Shown here one piece after another: positions 48,827 to 56,985 of a stretch of 64,000 nucleotides of DNA. The position numbers and the translations under genes were made by a program. Origin of the DNA: Pseudohaliea rubra DSM 19751 (GTDB lineage Bacteria > Pseudomonadota > Gammaproteobacteria > Pseudomonadales > Halieaceae). Location of the stretch: assembly GCF_000764025.1 (NCBI RefSeq), contig NZ_KN234747.1, forward strand, positions 1 to 64,000, in the 5' to 3' direction. Every line of letters starts with the position of its first letter. The stretch's first letter is position 1. The notes under the pieces were generated by a model. It had not been told where the DNA came from. It saw only the letters and a list, made by a program, of their open reading frames with translations, and ran no database searches.

Positions 48827-50098
48827 CTAATCGGGGCTGCGTCGGCGTCGCCCGCTCCGGCGGCCGCGTTTGCCGTCGCCCGGGTCCCGGGCCGCCAGCT
48901 CGCGGCTACGCGCCTCGAGGTCCAGTTCCTGGAAGCGCGTCCACCATTCGCCGACGCCGCCGGTGTCCTCGCCGGCGATCTCGCGGAGCAGGAGGAAGTC
49001 ATAGGCGGCCCGGAAGCGGCGCTGGTCGGGCAGCTCGGCTGCGCGCTTGCCCCGCGGACTCTCCAGCCGGTGCTGGAGTTCCCAGATCTCGCGCATGGGC
49101 TGGCTGAAGCGTTTCGGAATGGCGATCCGGTGACAGGCCTCGGCGATGACCTGCTGGGCCGCACTGTGCATGGCCTGTGTGGGCGGCTCGCCCCGATCCC
49201 GGAGCTGCTCTGCGCGCAGGCTGGCCGCGGGCCAGAGCAGCGCTGCGAGGATGAAGGCCGGGGTCACGGGCCGGTCTTCCGCCACGCGCTGGTCGGTGCT
49301 GGCCATGGCCGCGGCCAGGAGATCTGCGGCGCGGACATCCCGCTTCATATGCTCTTCGGCCTCCGGGAACAGGTGCTCTAGGAGGTGATGCCGGCGCAGG
49401 AGCGTCAGGGTGGCCGCGCCGTAACCGGCAAGGAAAAGCTTCAGAATCTCGTCAAAGAGGCGCGGTGCGGGGATGGCATCGAGCAGCCCTGCCGACTCCT
49501 TGATGGCCGCGGCGGTGTGATGCTCAATGCGAAAGCCCAGCTTGGCCGCGAAGCGCACCACACGAAGCATGCGCACCGGGTCTTCCCGGTAGCGCTCGTG
49601 CGGGTCGCCGATGATGCGTATGAGTCGTGCCTGCAGGTCAGCGAGGCCGTCGGCATAGTCATGGACCGCGAAGTCGCCGGCGTTGTAGTAGAGGGCGTTG
49701 ATGCTGAGGTCGCGGCGCACCGCGTCCTCCTCGAGGGTGCCGTAGACATTGTCGCGCAGGAGAACGCCGCTTTCGCCGCGCCGGCCTTCGCCCTCGCCAT
49801 CGTGGTGGCCCCGAAAGGTAGTGACTTCAATGATCTCCCGGCCGAAGCGGACATGCACGATGCGAAAGCGCCGGCCGATGATCCGTGAGTTGCGGAACAG
49901 TCCGTGCACCTCTTCAGGCGTTGCGTCCGTAGCGACATCGAAGTCTTTCGGATGCCCACCGAGGAGCAGGTCGCGCACGGCACCGCCCACGAGATAGGCC
50001 TGGAAGTCCTGACCGCGTAGCCGGGCCATGACTTTCAGAGCACTGGGACTGATGTTCTTGCGGGAAATGCAGTGCTGGTCCCGGGGAATGACCTTCAA
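48827..50098 (-). CDS. pcnB: Poly(A) polymerase I
   Basis: The 423-residue nucleotidyltransferase adds poly(A) tails that mark RNA for decay. LVGGAVRDLLLGG, the DxD in KDFDVATDATPEEV and GRRFRIVHV form the head domain; RRDLSINALYYN and the RNA-binding arm follow. The basic C-terminal tail (GKRGRRSGRRRR) is typical. No in-frame ATG precedes the conserved KVIPRDQHCISRK, so TTG 50098 is proposed. The much longer open frame runs through the RNA gene upstream and is not credible as coding. Confidence 0.9.
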   Translation of the reverse strand: MKVIPRDQHCISRKNISPSALKVMARLRGQDFQAYLVGGAVRDLLLGGHPKDFDVATDATPEEVHGLFRNSRIIGRRFRIVHVRFGREIIEVTTFRGHHDGEGEGRRGESGVLLRDNVYGTLEEDAVRRDLSINALYYNAGDFAVHDYADGLADLQARLIRIIGDPHERYREDPVRMLRVVRFAAKLGFRIEHHTAAAIKESAGLLDAIPAPRLFDEILKLFLAGYGAATLTLLRRHHLLEHLFPEAEEHMKRDVRAADLLAAAMASTDQRVAEDRPVTPAFILAALLWPAASLRAEQLRDRGEPPTQAMHSAAQQVIAEACHRIAIPKRFSQPMREIWELQHRLESPRGKRAAELPDQRRFRAAYDFLLLREIAGEDTGGVGEWWTRFQELDLEARSRELAARDPGDGKRGRRSGRRRRSPD

Positions 50099-50163
50099 GC
50101 GCGAGCATCTCTCATGGTTGAAAAGCGAGATGGTAGCACAGTCCCCGTAGTAACCGGGGAGAT

Positions 50164-50371
50164 CGGGGGAGATACCTCCCCCGCACACGTCCACCCCGGG
50201 ACAATTATTCTTATCATTACCATTATTTTTAGCGGGCGCAACCGGGTCGGCCTGGCCAGTACCCGGATGGGTGGCATAAATGAACGACGGGGAAGCGTGC
50301 TTCCCCATCCAGGTCCATTTTTTTTCTTGAGCTTATTCTTATTGCCGCTGTTTTATTTTTATTGTTGCGCC
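50164..50371 (-). ncRNA. Putative CrcZ-like Hfq-decoy small RNA
   Basis: The predicted transcript starts near 50371, about 12 bases past a sigma-54 element, and runs towards pcnB. It contains three A-rich ARN-type clusters: 50366-50349 (AACAATAAAAATAAAACA), 50344-50315 (CAATAAGAATAAG then CAAGAAAAAAAA) and 50232-50201 (CTAAAAATAATGG then ATGATAAGAATAA). These are separated by GC-rich hairpins at 50289-50306 (GGGGAAG/CTTCCCC) and 50164-50183 (CGGGGGAG/CTCCCCCG). In Pseudomonas the gene between cbrB and pcnB is crcZ, an RNA that titrates Hfq/Crc by such motifs under CbrB-sigma-54 control. The 3' end is uncertain because the last hairpin lacks a U-tract. No protein-coding signal is seen in the region. 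Confidence 0.72.
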
Positions 50372-50381
50372 CCCGTAGAAT

Positions 50382-50397
50382 TGCAGAGCCTGTGCCA
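50382..50397 (-). promoter_or_regulatory. Sigma-54 (-24/-12) promoter of the CrcZ-like RNA
   Basis: TGGCAC-AGGCT-CTGCA on the minus strand keeps the invariant GG and GC exactly 12 positions apart and matches the consensus TGGCAC-N5-TTGCA at all but one base. Confidence 0.82.
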
Positions 50398-50473
50398 TCA
50401 ATGAATAAATCTTTTATAAACAATGAGTTGTGATTTTTTGTGAGGAGGGCGGTAATGGGTCAAGGGGCTGGTT

Positions 50474-50521
50474 TGTTACCTTTGGCCACTACGGTTTGTT
50501 ACAGAATGGGGGCTGGGTAAC
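50474..50521. promoter_or_regulatory. Candidate CbrB upstream activating sites
   Basis: Two TGTTAC half-sites (50474-50479 and 50497-50502, both within TTTGTTAC) and one inverted GGTAAC (50516-50521) lie roughly 100-150 bases upstream of the predicted RNA start. That distance is normal for a sigma-54 activator. TGTTAC half-sites have been described for CbrB targets in Pseudomonas. The cluster also overlaps the end of the cbrB transcript. Confidence 0.65.
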
Positions 50522-50534
50522 GCCCCCGGCAGGT

Positions 50535-51947
50535 TCAGGACGCGGCCTTTTTCCCGCGGGGGGCACTCTTCTTGCGCGGGATCTCGAAGCGCTGGCGGCG
50601 CTCCCAGAGGCATTTGCGGCTGATCCCCAGTTTCTGGGCGAGTTCGGTCTCGCTCATGGAGTCCTGGTGCTCGATGACAAAGCGCTGGAAGTAGTCTTCG
50701 AGAGACAGATCTTCCTGGGGATCGGAGTTGCTGTGGCTGGCCTGACGTTTTTTCGGGCTGCCGATGCGTTCGCCGCGCAGGCGATTAATGTTCACCAGCT
50801 CGAGGTCGATGCCCAGCGTTTCGTTGTCGATCTCCTCCCCTTCGGTGAGGATGACCGCACGCTCAATGGCGTGCTCCAACTCGCGCACGTTGCCTGGCCA
50901 CTGGTAGGTCGTGATGGCCTGGATGGCCCGGGGCGAAAGGTACATGGTGCCGCGACCGAAACGCTCGGTCTGCCGGGCAAGGAGGGTCTCGGCCAGGTAA
51001 AGAATATCCTTGCCGCGGTCCCGCAGAGCGGGGAGGTTCAGACGCAGGACGTTGATACGGTAAAAGAGGTCCTGACGGAAGCGCCCCTCCGCCGCAAGGG
51101 TTTGCAGGTCCCGGTGCGTGGCGCAGATAAGACGGACGTTGACCTTGCGCGAGTGGACGGAGCCGATGCGGCGGATTTCTCCCTCCTGGATGAAGCGCAG
51201 CAGTCGCGCCTGGGCCTCCATGGGAAGTTCGCCGATCTCGTCGAGGAACAGTGTCCCGCCGTCGGCTGCTTCGATGAGGCCCATGCGGTTGGTGTTGGCG
51301 CCGGTGAACGCACCCTTCTCGTAGCCGAAAAGCTCCGATTCTATGAGCGTCTCCGGAATGGCGGCGCAGTTTACGCAGATCAAGGCTTCCCCGGCCCGCC
51401 TGCTCTGCCGGTGGATGGCCCGCGCAACCAGTTCCTTGCCGGTCCCGGTCTCGCCGAGGACGAGCACGGTGGAGTCTGTGGGCGCAAACTTGGCAACGTG
51501 TTCCAGCAGCCGTTGCATGGACGGACAGTCGCCGACAATCGCCGGGCCGTCCCCGGTGCCGGCGGAGACGGTCTGCATGGCCGTCGCGTCCTGCCGGGGA
51601 TGATCGTTGATGATGCGCTTGACCGCATTTAGCATATCACCGTGGTCGAAGGGCTTGGCGATATAGTCCACGGCGCCCATACGCATGGAGTCGACGGCAG
51701 AGCGCAGGCTGGCATAGCTGGTCATGATGAGCACGGGCACCTTGCCTGCCTTGCGGATCAGGTCCGTGCCTGGCGCTCCGGGGAGACGCAGGTCGCTGAT
51801 GATGAGGTCGAACTCACCGAGGGCGTGATTGCCTTCGGCCTCGGTTACAGAGCCGGCCTCGGCAACGGCATAGCCCGAGCGCTCGAGCAAGCGGCGGAGG
51901 GCGGACCGAATGACCGCCTCGTCCTCGACGACAAGAATCTGCTGCAT
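50535..51947 (-). CDS. cbrB: Sigma-54-dependent response regulator CbrB
   Basis: The 470-residue NtrC-type activator has a receiver (phospho-Asp 52, IISDLRLPG), a sigma-54 AAA+ domain ([25 protein letters not shown] with the intact GAFTGA loop, [12 protein letters not shown]) and a Fis-type HTH at the end ([21 protein letters not shown]). ATG 51947 begins the receiver; the frame extends 14 codons further without support. It lies 51 bases after cbrA. The neighbourhood dksA-gluQ-cbrX-cbrA-cbrB-pcnB gives the name. It should activate the RNA gene just downstream. Confidence 0.94.
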   Translation of the reverse strand: MQQILVVEDEAVIRSALRRLLERSGYAVAEAGSVTEAEGNHALGEFDLIISDLRLPGAPGTDLIRKAGKVPVLIMTSYASLRSAVDSMRMGAVDYIAKPFDHGDMLNAVKRIINDHPRQDATAMQTVSAGTGDGPAIVGDCPSMQRLLEHVAKFAPTDSTVLVLGETGTGKELVARAIHRQSRRAGEALICVNCAAIPETLIESELFGYEKGAFTGANTNRMGLIEAADGGTLFLDEIGELPMEAQARLLRFIQEGEIRRIGSVHSRKVNVRLICATHRDLQTLAAEGRFRQDLFYRINVLRLNLPALRDRGKDILYLAETLLARQTERFGRGTMYLSPRAIQAITTYQWPGNVRELEHAIERAVILTEGEEIDNETLGIDLELVNINRLRGERIGSPKKRQASHSNSDPQEDLSLEDYFQRFVIEHQDSMSETELAQKLGISRKCLWERRQRFEIPRKKSAPRGKKAAS

Positions 51948-51998
51948 CGCGTGACCCGTTATCCGGCGAGCCCCACAACATACCTGCACGGCGACGAA

Positions 51999-54980
51999 TT
52001 ATCCAGTCACCCGGCTCCCGGCAGTGTCGACCAGCCCCGCAAAGGCGGCGTCATAGTGTGCGGCGCGCAGGGCCAGGGTGACCCGGGTTCCGCGCGCAGA
52101 AGCGGTCGGGCCCGGGCTCTCGATGCGCACGCTGCCGCCCATGTCTTCGAGGATGCTGTAGACCAGCGGCAGGCCCAGCCCTGTGCCCCGGCCCGGCTCC
52201 TTGGTAGTAAAGAAGGGTTCGAAAACCCGCGGCAGCAGCTCCGGGGCGATGCCCTGCCCACAATCATCGACGTGGATCTCTACCGCGCTGCCGCCTGTCG
52301 CGGTATCACCGACGGTCACAGCCGCGCCGTCGCCGGAGGCATCCCGGGCGTTGCCGAGAAGATTGATGAAGACCTGAAGCAGGCGCTGGCAGTCGGCGAG
52401 GACCAGGGTGTCGCGACGGCAGTCGTTGACAAAGGCTACCGGCCGCGCGTCCCGGTCCAGGGAGAGCAAGCTGATGGCTTCGTCGACACAGTCGGCCAGG
52501 TTGCAGGGCTCGAGCCGGGTATCGCCGGCCCCGGAGCCGAGGTGGGAGAAGTTCACCAGTGACTCGACGATGCGGCTGACCCGGCCGGTCTGCGTGAGGA
52601 TGTCATCGGCGGTCTCGCGCACCTCCGCCGGGTCGCAGGAAGCGGCAAGATTCTGCGCCAGGCAGGCGATGCCGGTGATCGGATTGCCGATCTCATGAGC
52701 CACACCGGCGGCGAGGCGGCCGATGGAGGCGAGGCGCTCGTTGTGCAGCACCTCGTCCTGGAGCAGCTGGTAGTCGGTGATGTCCTCCACCAGCAGCAGC
52801 CGGTCGGCGTCCGCCGTCGGCGCGCTGCAGTGCAGGGTGATCCAGCGGGGCGCTGCCGGGGCGCCGCCGGCCAGCTCACGTTTGAGCAGTGTGCCGGGCT
52901 CCGCTGCCAGGGCCTCGGCGAAGACTGCATGCCAGGGCTCGGCAAGGGTTGTCCAGCGCGCGCCGACGGCCTCTGCCGCGGCGATTCCCGTAAGTTCGGC
53001 GAGGCGCCGATTCCACAGCAGCACCTCGCCGTCCACGCCCAGGGAGCAGAGCCCCACGGGGAGCGCCTCGAGGGTCTGGCGGTAGTGACGGCGCAGGTAG
53101 TCGAGGTCGGCAGCAAGACCGGTGAAGCGCCCGGTGACCTTCTCCAGGCGTTGCTCGAGGAGGGCGAAGTCCCCGGCCTCGCCAGGGTAACTCTTGCTGT
53201 AGGGCAGGCAGCGGTCGACGATTTCCAGGGCCAGGGCCGGCCCGAGCATGCCGGACAGGTTCGCTTCGATGCGGCTGCGCAGGTGACGCAGGGCGTAGGG
53301 GCGGTTTTCGGTCTCTTCGAAGCGCAGCTCCCGCAGCGCCCGGTCCAGCTCCGCCCGCGCTGTGTCCTCGCCGAGCGCCCGCGCCAGCGCAGGCACAAAG
53401 TCCGCCGCGGCATTTACCGGCAGGGTCCGCCGGTGCGGTCGGCTGCCGGAATCCATGGAGCAGATCTCCGCCGCCACCTCTTCCTCCCGGGAGCGCCGGG
53501 TCAGGAGCGAGCCGATGATGAAGGCTGCGGTATTGGCAAGGAGAGCGAGCATGCAGCGCAAGGTCCAGTCGTCGCTGTGGCTCGCGGTGATGCCCAGGGT
53601 GTTGTTGGACAGCACCGGGAGCACGAGCGCCAGGAACCAGATGGCCAGCCCCAGGGCCAGCCCGGCGAGGAGGCCGCCCCGGTTGGCACGGGGCCAGTAG
53701 GGCGTGGCGATGACCGCCGGCAGGAACTGCAGCGTGCCACTGAAGGCCAGGAAGCCGAGCTCGGGCAGCGATTGCCCCGTGCCGAGGAACGTGAAGAATG
53801 CGTAGCCGCCCAGGATGAGCGCGGTGATCAGGCTCCGCCGGAACCACTTGAGCTGCCGGTACAGGCCGTGGTCGCCTGTGGCGCGCAGCAGCCGGTTCGG
53901 CAGCACCAGATAGTTCAGGCACATGTTCGCCAGCGCCAGGGTGGCGACGACGATCACCGCGCTGGCTGCCGAAAGACCGGCGACGAAAGCGACACCGCTT
54001 ACCCAGGGCGCGCCGAGGGCTGCGCCGAGCCCGAGGCCCGCAAAGGAGGCGGGCAGGGTACTGCCGGCGGCGACCGCGCCCCAGAGTATCGGCAGCACCG
54101 GTAACGCCAGCAGCAGCAGGTAGAGCGGCAGCCCCCAGCTGGCTGCGCGCAGGTGCCGGCTGTCGCTGTTCTCCGCGAAGGCCATATGGAAGATATGCGG
54201 CATGCACACGGCGCCGGCGAAGAACAGCAGCAGTAGCAGGCGCGCGGCGCCGGCGGGCAGCGCCGACTCCTCGCCGCCGAGGACGCCAGGGTTGGCGAGA
54301 AGCCATTGCCCGAGGCCGCCGAAGCCGCCGAAGACCGGCCCCAGGGCGACCGCCATGAGCAGCATGAGGGCCCCGAGCTTGACCAGGGACTCGAAGGCGA
54401 TAGCGGCCACGAGCCCGGGGTTCCGGTTGGGACTGGTGGCATTGCGGGTGCCGAAGAGGATGGTGAAGACCGTGATGATGACGCAGAAAAGCAGCGCCAG
54501 GCCGTCGCGCCGGCCCCCGCCGGGGAGCAGGTCCAGACCGCCGGCGAGGTGGTGAATGCTGTCGGCCACGGTACGGATCTGCAGGGCCAGGAGCGGCAGT
54601 AGCGTGGCGCACATGGCCAGGGTCACGGCGGCGCCCACCCAGGGGCTGCGGAAGCGGAAGGCAAGGAGGTCAGCCAGGGACGCGAGCTGATGTACCCGGC
54701 ACAGGCGCAGAATCGGGCGCAGCAGCAGCACCGCGAGCAGGAACATGAGCGCAATGCCGAGGTAGTAGAGAAGGTAGTGATGGCCGTAGAGCGCTGCGAG
54801 GGTGAAGACACCGTTGCTGGCCATGCCGCCGCCGATGACCCCAAGAGACAGGACATAGGTCGCCGGGTGCTCGATAACCCTCGCCGGAATCGCGCCCCGA
54901 TCGCCGAAATAGCCCACCAGGAACAGAACGCTCAGGTAGGCAATAATGGCGAGGAGGACCTGGTCCGGGCTAAAGCTCAT
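51999..54980 (-). CDS. cbrA: Sensor kinase CbrA with sodium:solute symporter-like domain
   Basis: The 993-residue protein has an N-terminal SLC5/SSS-like region of about 13 membrane helices (1-500) and a STAC-type helical linker (about 530-630). A PAS domain (about 650-740), HisKA with His about 762 (AGVAHEIGNP) and an HATPase domain (NLLGNARDAS, DDCGQGI, GRGTGLGLPLV) follow. In Pseudomonas, CbrA senses carbon/nitrogen status and phosphorylates CbrB; histidine has been reported to be transported by this type of module. ATG 54980 overlaps the cbrX stop by 11 bases; the longer open frame continues through cbrX and is a shadow. Confidence 0.94.
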   Translation of the reverse strand: MSFSPDQVLLAIIAYLSVLFLVGYFGDRGAIPARVIEHPATYVLSLGVIGGGMASNGVFTLAALYGHHYLLYYLGIALMFLLAVLLLRPILRLCRVHQLASLADLLAFRFRSPWVGAAVTLAMCATLLPLLALQIRTVADSIHHLAGGLDLLPGGGRRDGLALLFCVIITVFTILFGTRNATSPNRNPGLVAAIAFESLVKLGALMLLMAVALGPVFGGFGGLGQWLLANPGVLGGEESALPAGAARLLLLLFFAGAVCMPHIFHMAFAENSDSRHLRAASWGLPLYLLLLALPVLPILWGAVAAGSTLPASFAGLGLGAALGAPWVSGVAFVAGLSAASAVIVVATLALANMCLNYLVLPNRLLRATGDHGLYRQLKWFRRSLITALILGGYAFFTFLGTGQSLPELGFLAFSGTLQFLPAVIATPYWPRANRGGLLAGLALGLAIWFLALVLPVLSNNTLGITASHSDDWTLRCMLALLANTAAFIIGSLLTRRSREEEVAAEICSMDSGSRPHRRTLPVNAAADFVPALARALGEDTARAELDRALRELRFEETENRPYALRHLRSRIEANLSGMLGPALALEIVDRCLPYSKSYPGEAGDFALLEQRLEKVTGRFTGLAADLDYLRRHYRQTLEALPVGLCSLGVDGEVLLWNRRLAELTGIAAAEAVGARWTTLAEPWHAVFAEALAAEPGTLLKRELAGGAPAAPRWITLHCSAPTADADRLLLVEDITDYQLLQDEVLHNERLASIGRLAAGVAHEIGNPITGIACLAQNLAASCDPAEVRETADDILTQTGRVSRIVESLVNFSHLGSGAGDTRLEPCNLADCVDEAISLLSLDRDARPVAFVNDCRRDTLVLADCQRLLQVFINLLGNARDASGDGAAVTVGDTATGGSAVEIHVDDCGQGIAPELLPRVFEPFFTTKEPGRGTGLGLPLVYSILEDMGGSVRIESPGPTASARGTRVTLALRAAHYDAAFAGLVDTAGSRVTG

Positions 54981-55146
54981 CGAAGTTCCGGCGCCGCTGG
55001 TTCCAGTAGACTCCGGCAATGACTGCCCCCCAGACAATGAAGGGCCGATACCAGTGCTCCGGGTCGGCGAACATCCAGCTTTCAATTCCCGGGAAGAGGA
55101 TGACAGTGAGAGCGACAGCGAGCAGCAGGCCGCGATCGAGGTACAT
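54970..55146 (-). CDS. cbrX: Small membrane protein CbrX upstream of cbrA
   Basis: A 58-residue protein starting MYLDRGLLLAV has two hydrophobic helices (about 6-20 and 35-48, VWGAVIAGVYW) joined by a short acidic/aromatic loop, and a basic end NQRRRNFDEL. Its stop overlaps the first codons of cbrA (ATGAGCTTTAG), so translation is coupled. A small ORF at this place, called cbrX, is known upstream of cbrA in Pseudomonas. It may assist CbrA assembly or signalling (inference). The ribosome-binding site is weak (GGGA). Confidence 0.8.
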   Translation of the reverse strand: MYLDRGLLLAVALTVILFPGIESWMFADPEHWYRPFIVWGAVIAGVYWNQRRRNFDEL

Positions 55147-55176
55147 GGCGGTGAATCCCGTTGGCCTGAGGTGATA

Positions 55177-56073
55177 CTACGTAATGCCCGGGGGAGGGTA
55201 AAGCCGGGCTGCCGGCAGCGCCATCGTGCCGGCAAGTGCAGCAGGCGCCCAGTGCTGTACCGCGTGCTGCAGCAGCTGCTCCGGGGCCCGGGCGGACGCC
55301 GGTGGCACCGGCTGGCCGAGGAGGGCAAGGCCCCGGCGGAGATTTTCAGCGGCGTTGCTGTCGTCGAGGCCCGGAGCGTGATTCTGCTTGCTCAGTTTGC
55401 GGCCATCGTTGCCGAGAAGAACGGGGCAGTGGCCATAGTGTGGCGACGGGTAGCCGAGGCAGGTCTGCAGGTAGCGCTGCCGCGGCGTGACGGGCAGGAG
55501 GTCGGCCCCGCGTACTACATCGCTGATGCCCTGGGCATGGTCGTCTACGACCACGGCGAGCTGGTAGGCGTAGAGGCCGTCGCGCCGGCGGACGACGAAG
55601 TCCGCCGGCAGCGGGGTGGCCGCAATGGTGCCCTGGAAGCGGTCCTCAAAGGCAGTCGGCCAGGCGGGGTCTACGCGCACGCGGAGGGCCGCTGGTCCAT
55701 CGCCCGCGCCGCCGCAGCGTCCCTCGCAGGCGCCATCCGGCCCCAGCACCCGCCGCGGGCAATAACAGCGCCGCAGCAGCCCCCGGCGGTCCAGGGCGGC
55801 AAGGGCGTCCTCATAAGCGTCGCTGCGGGTGTGCTGGTAGCAGACCGACCCGTCCCAGCCAAGGCCGTGGGCCCGCAGGCTGGCGATGATGGCCCGCGCT
55901 GCACCGGGCTGCTCGCGTGGCGGGTCGATGTCTTCCAGCCGCAACAGCCAGCGGCCGCCGTGGGCCCGCGCGTCCAGATAGCTGGCGAGTGCTGCGAGCA
56001 GGGAGCCGAGGTGAAGGGGGCCGGTCGGGGAGGGGGCGAAGCGCCCGCAGTAGGAGCCGGCGCCCCGGGTCAT
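55177..56073 (-). CDS. gluQ: Glutamyl-Q tRNA(Asp) synthetase
   Basis: The 298-residue protein is a truncated glutamyl-tRNA synthetase catalytic domain without anticodon-binding domain. HIGH motif region is GRFAPSPTGPLHLGSL and the KMSKS equivalent is GRKLSKQN. Cysteines in RCYCPRRV and CEGRC fit the zinc finger of the family. It charges queuosine 34 of tRNAAsp with glutamate. ATG 56073 fits the family start. It lies 25 bases after dksA, the usual dksA-gluQ pair. Confidence 0.95.
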   Translation of the reverse strand: MTRGAGSYCGRFAPSPTGPLHLGSLLAALASYLDARAHGGRWLLRLEDIDPPREQPGAARAIIASLRAHGLGWDGSVCYQHTRSDAYEDALAALDRRGLLRRCYCPRRVLGPDGACEGRCGGAGDGPAALRVRVDPAWPTAFEDRFQGTIAATPLPADFVVRRRDGLYAYQLAVVVDDHAQGISDVVRGADLLPVTPRQRYLQTCLGYPSPHYGHCPVLLGNDGRKLSKQNHAPGLDDSNAAENLRRGLALLGQPVPPASARAPEQLLQHAVQHWAPAALAGTMALPAARLYPPPGIT

Positions 56074-56098
56074 GCCGTAACGGGAGAGGCGGGCCGGA

Positions 56099-56701
56099 TC
56101 AGCCCAGCTCCTGCCGTTCCTTGATCTCGGCCAGGGTCTTGCAGTCGATGCACAGGGTCGCCGTGGGCCGTGCCTCCAGGCGCTTGATGCCGATCTCGAT
56201 GCCACAGGCATCACAGAAGCCGTAGTCTTCCTGCTCAAGGCGCTCGATGGTCGAGTCGATCTTCTTGATGAGCTTGCGCTCCCGATCCCGGGTGCGGAGC
56301 TCGAGGCTGAATTCCTCTTCCTGGGTGGCGCGGTCTGCCGGGTCCGGGAAGTTGGCGGCCTCATCCTTCATGTGGGTGACGGTGCGATCCACTTCCTGCA
56401 TCAACTCCGACTTCCACTTCATCAGGATATGCTTGAAGTGCTCCAGCTGCGCGTCGCTCATGTATTCCTCGCCGCGCTTGGGTTGGTACGGCTCGAAGTT
56501 CTTGAACTGGCTGTTTGCGGAGGTGACGGCCTGTGTCTTGCGCTTCGCCGGCGCTTTGCTCCGGGCGGAGGCCGGGCTCTTGGTGCCGGCGGCTGCCTTG
56601 CTCTTGGCGGGGGCCTTGCTTTTCACCTTGGCGGGCGCCTTGCTCTTGGCGGCCGTCTTCTTTGTGGCTGCGGGCTTCTTTGGAGCGGTTTTGGTCGGCA
56701 T
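56099..56701 (-). CDS. dksA: RNA polymerase-binding factor DksA with H1-like N-terminal tail
   Basis: The 200-residue protein has a canonical DksA body from about residue 70: the coiled coil with tip [21 protein letters not shown] and the C4 zinc finger CDACGIEIG...CIDC. DksA works with ppGpp at the secondary channel of RNA polymerase. Unusual is the first 60 residues, a Lys/Ala/Pro/Ser repeat region ([19 protein letters not shown]) like histone H1 or AlgP tails, absent from the 151-residue E. coli protein. ATG 56701 (GGAA upstream) is slightly favoured over ATG 56713. Confidence 0.95.
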   Translation of the reverse strand: MPTKTAPKKPAATKKTAAKSKAPAKVKSKAPAKSKAAAGTKSPASARSKAPAKRKTQAVTSANSQFKNFEPYQPKRGEEYMSDAQLEHFKHILMKWKSELMQEVDRTVTHMKDEAANFPDPADRATQEEEFSLELRTRDRERKLIKKIDSTIERLEQEDYGFCDACGIEIGIKRLEARPTATLCIDCKTLAEIKERQELG

Positions 56702-56867
56702 GGTCTGTTCCATCGACGTAGTGACGTGGTCCCTGGCGAGCCCCCGCGGCGGAGGGCCGGCACCGAAGCGCGCAGAAGCTACCAGATATCGCCGGGCCGT
56801 TCCAGCAAAAAATGGTTCTTCGCCGATTGCCGGGGCGCCTCGTCCCCGGAGGTATGCGAGACGCGAG

Positions 56868-56938
56868 GGGTGGACGGGAACGTTCTCTCACAAAGCGTCT
56901 TTCGAGGCGCGGTGGAGAGAACTATCCTGCACTCACCC
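56868..56938. repeat. Stem-loop repeat element, copy 3
   Basis: GTTCTCTC (56882-56889) pairs with GAGAGAAC (56915-56922) and outer GGGTG (56868-56872) with CACCC (56934-56938). The loop starts with CACAAAGCGT as in copies 1 and 2 and then diverges (CTTTCGAGGCG). It lies upstream of the M15 peptidase gene. Confidence 0.7.
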
Positions 56939-56985
56939 GGGTGCACTGGCGCCCCGGCTAGCCGTCGGAGGGGGGCGGTGTCACA

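Noticed and set aside
50099-50308. Upstream extension of the pcnB reading frame to ATG 50308
   Set aside because: It would encode about 70 non-conserved residues through the A-rich RNA region; homology begins at KVIPRDQH just after TTG 50098.
50229-50423. 64-codon minus-strand ORF
   Set aside because: It overlaps the sigma-54 promoter and the A-rich RNA, and has no ribosome-binding site or family resemblance.
54981-55328. N-terminal extension of cbrA
   Set aside because: The extra residues are a frame-shifted reading of cbrX and the gluQ end; ATG 54980 starts the first membrane helix as in the family.
55177-56073. Full glutamyl-tRNA synthetase
   Set aside because: It lacks the anticodon-binding domain and sits next to dksA, both typical of GluQ.
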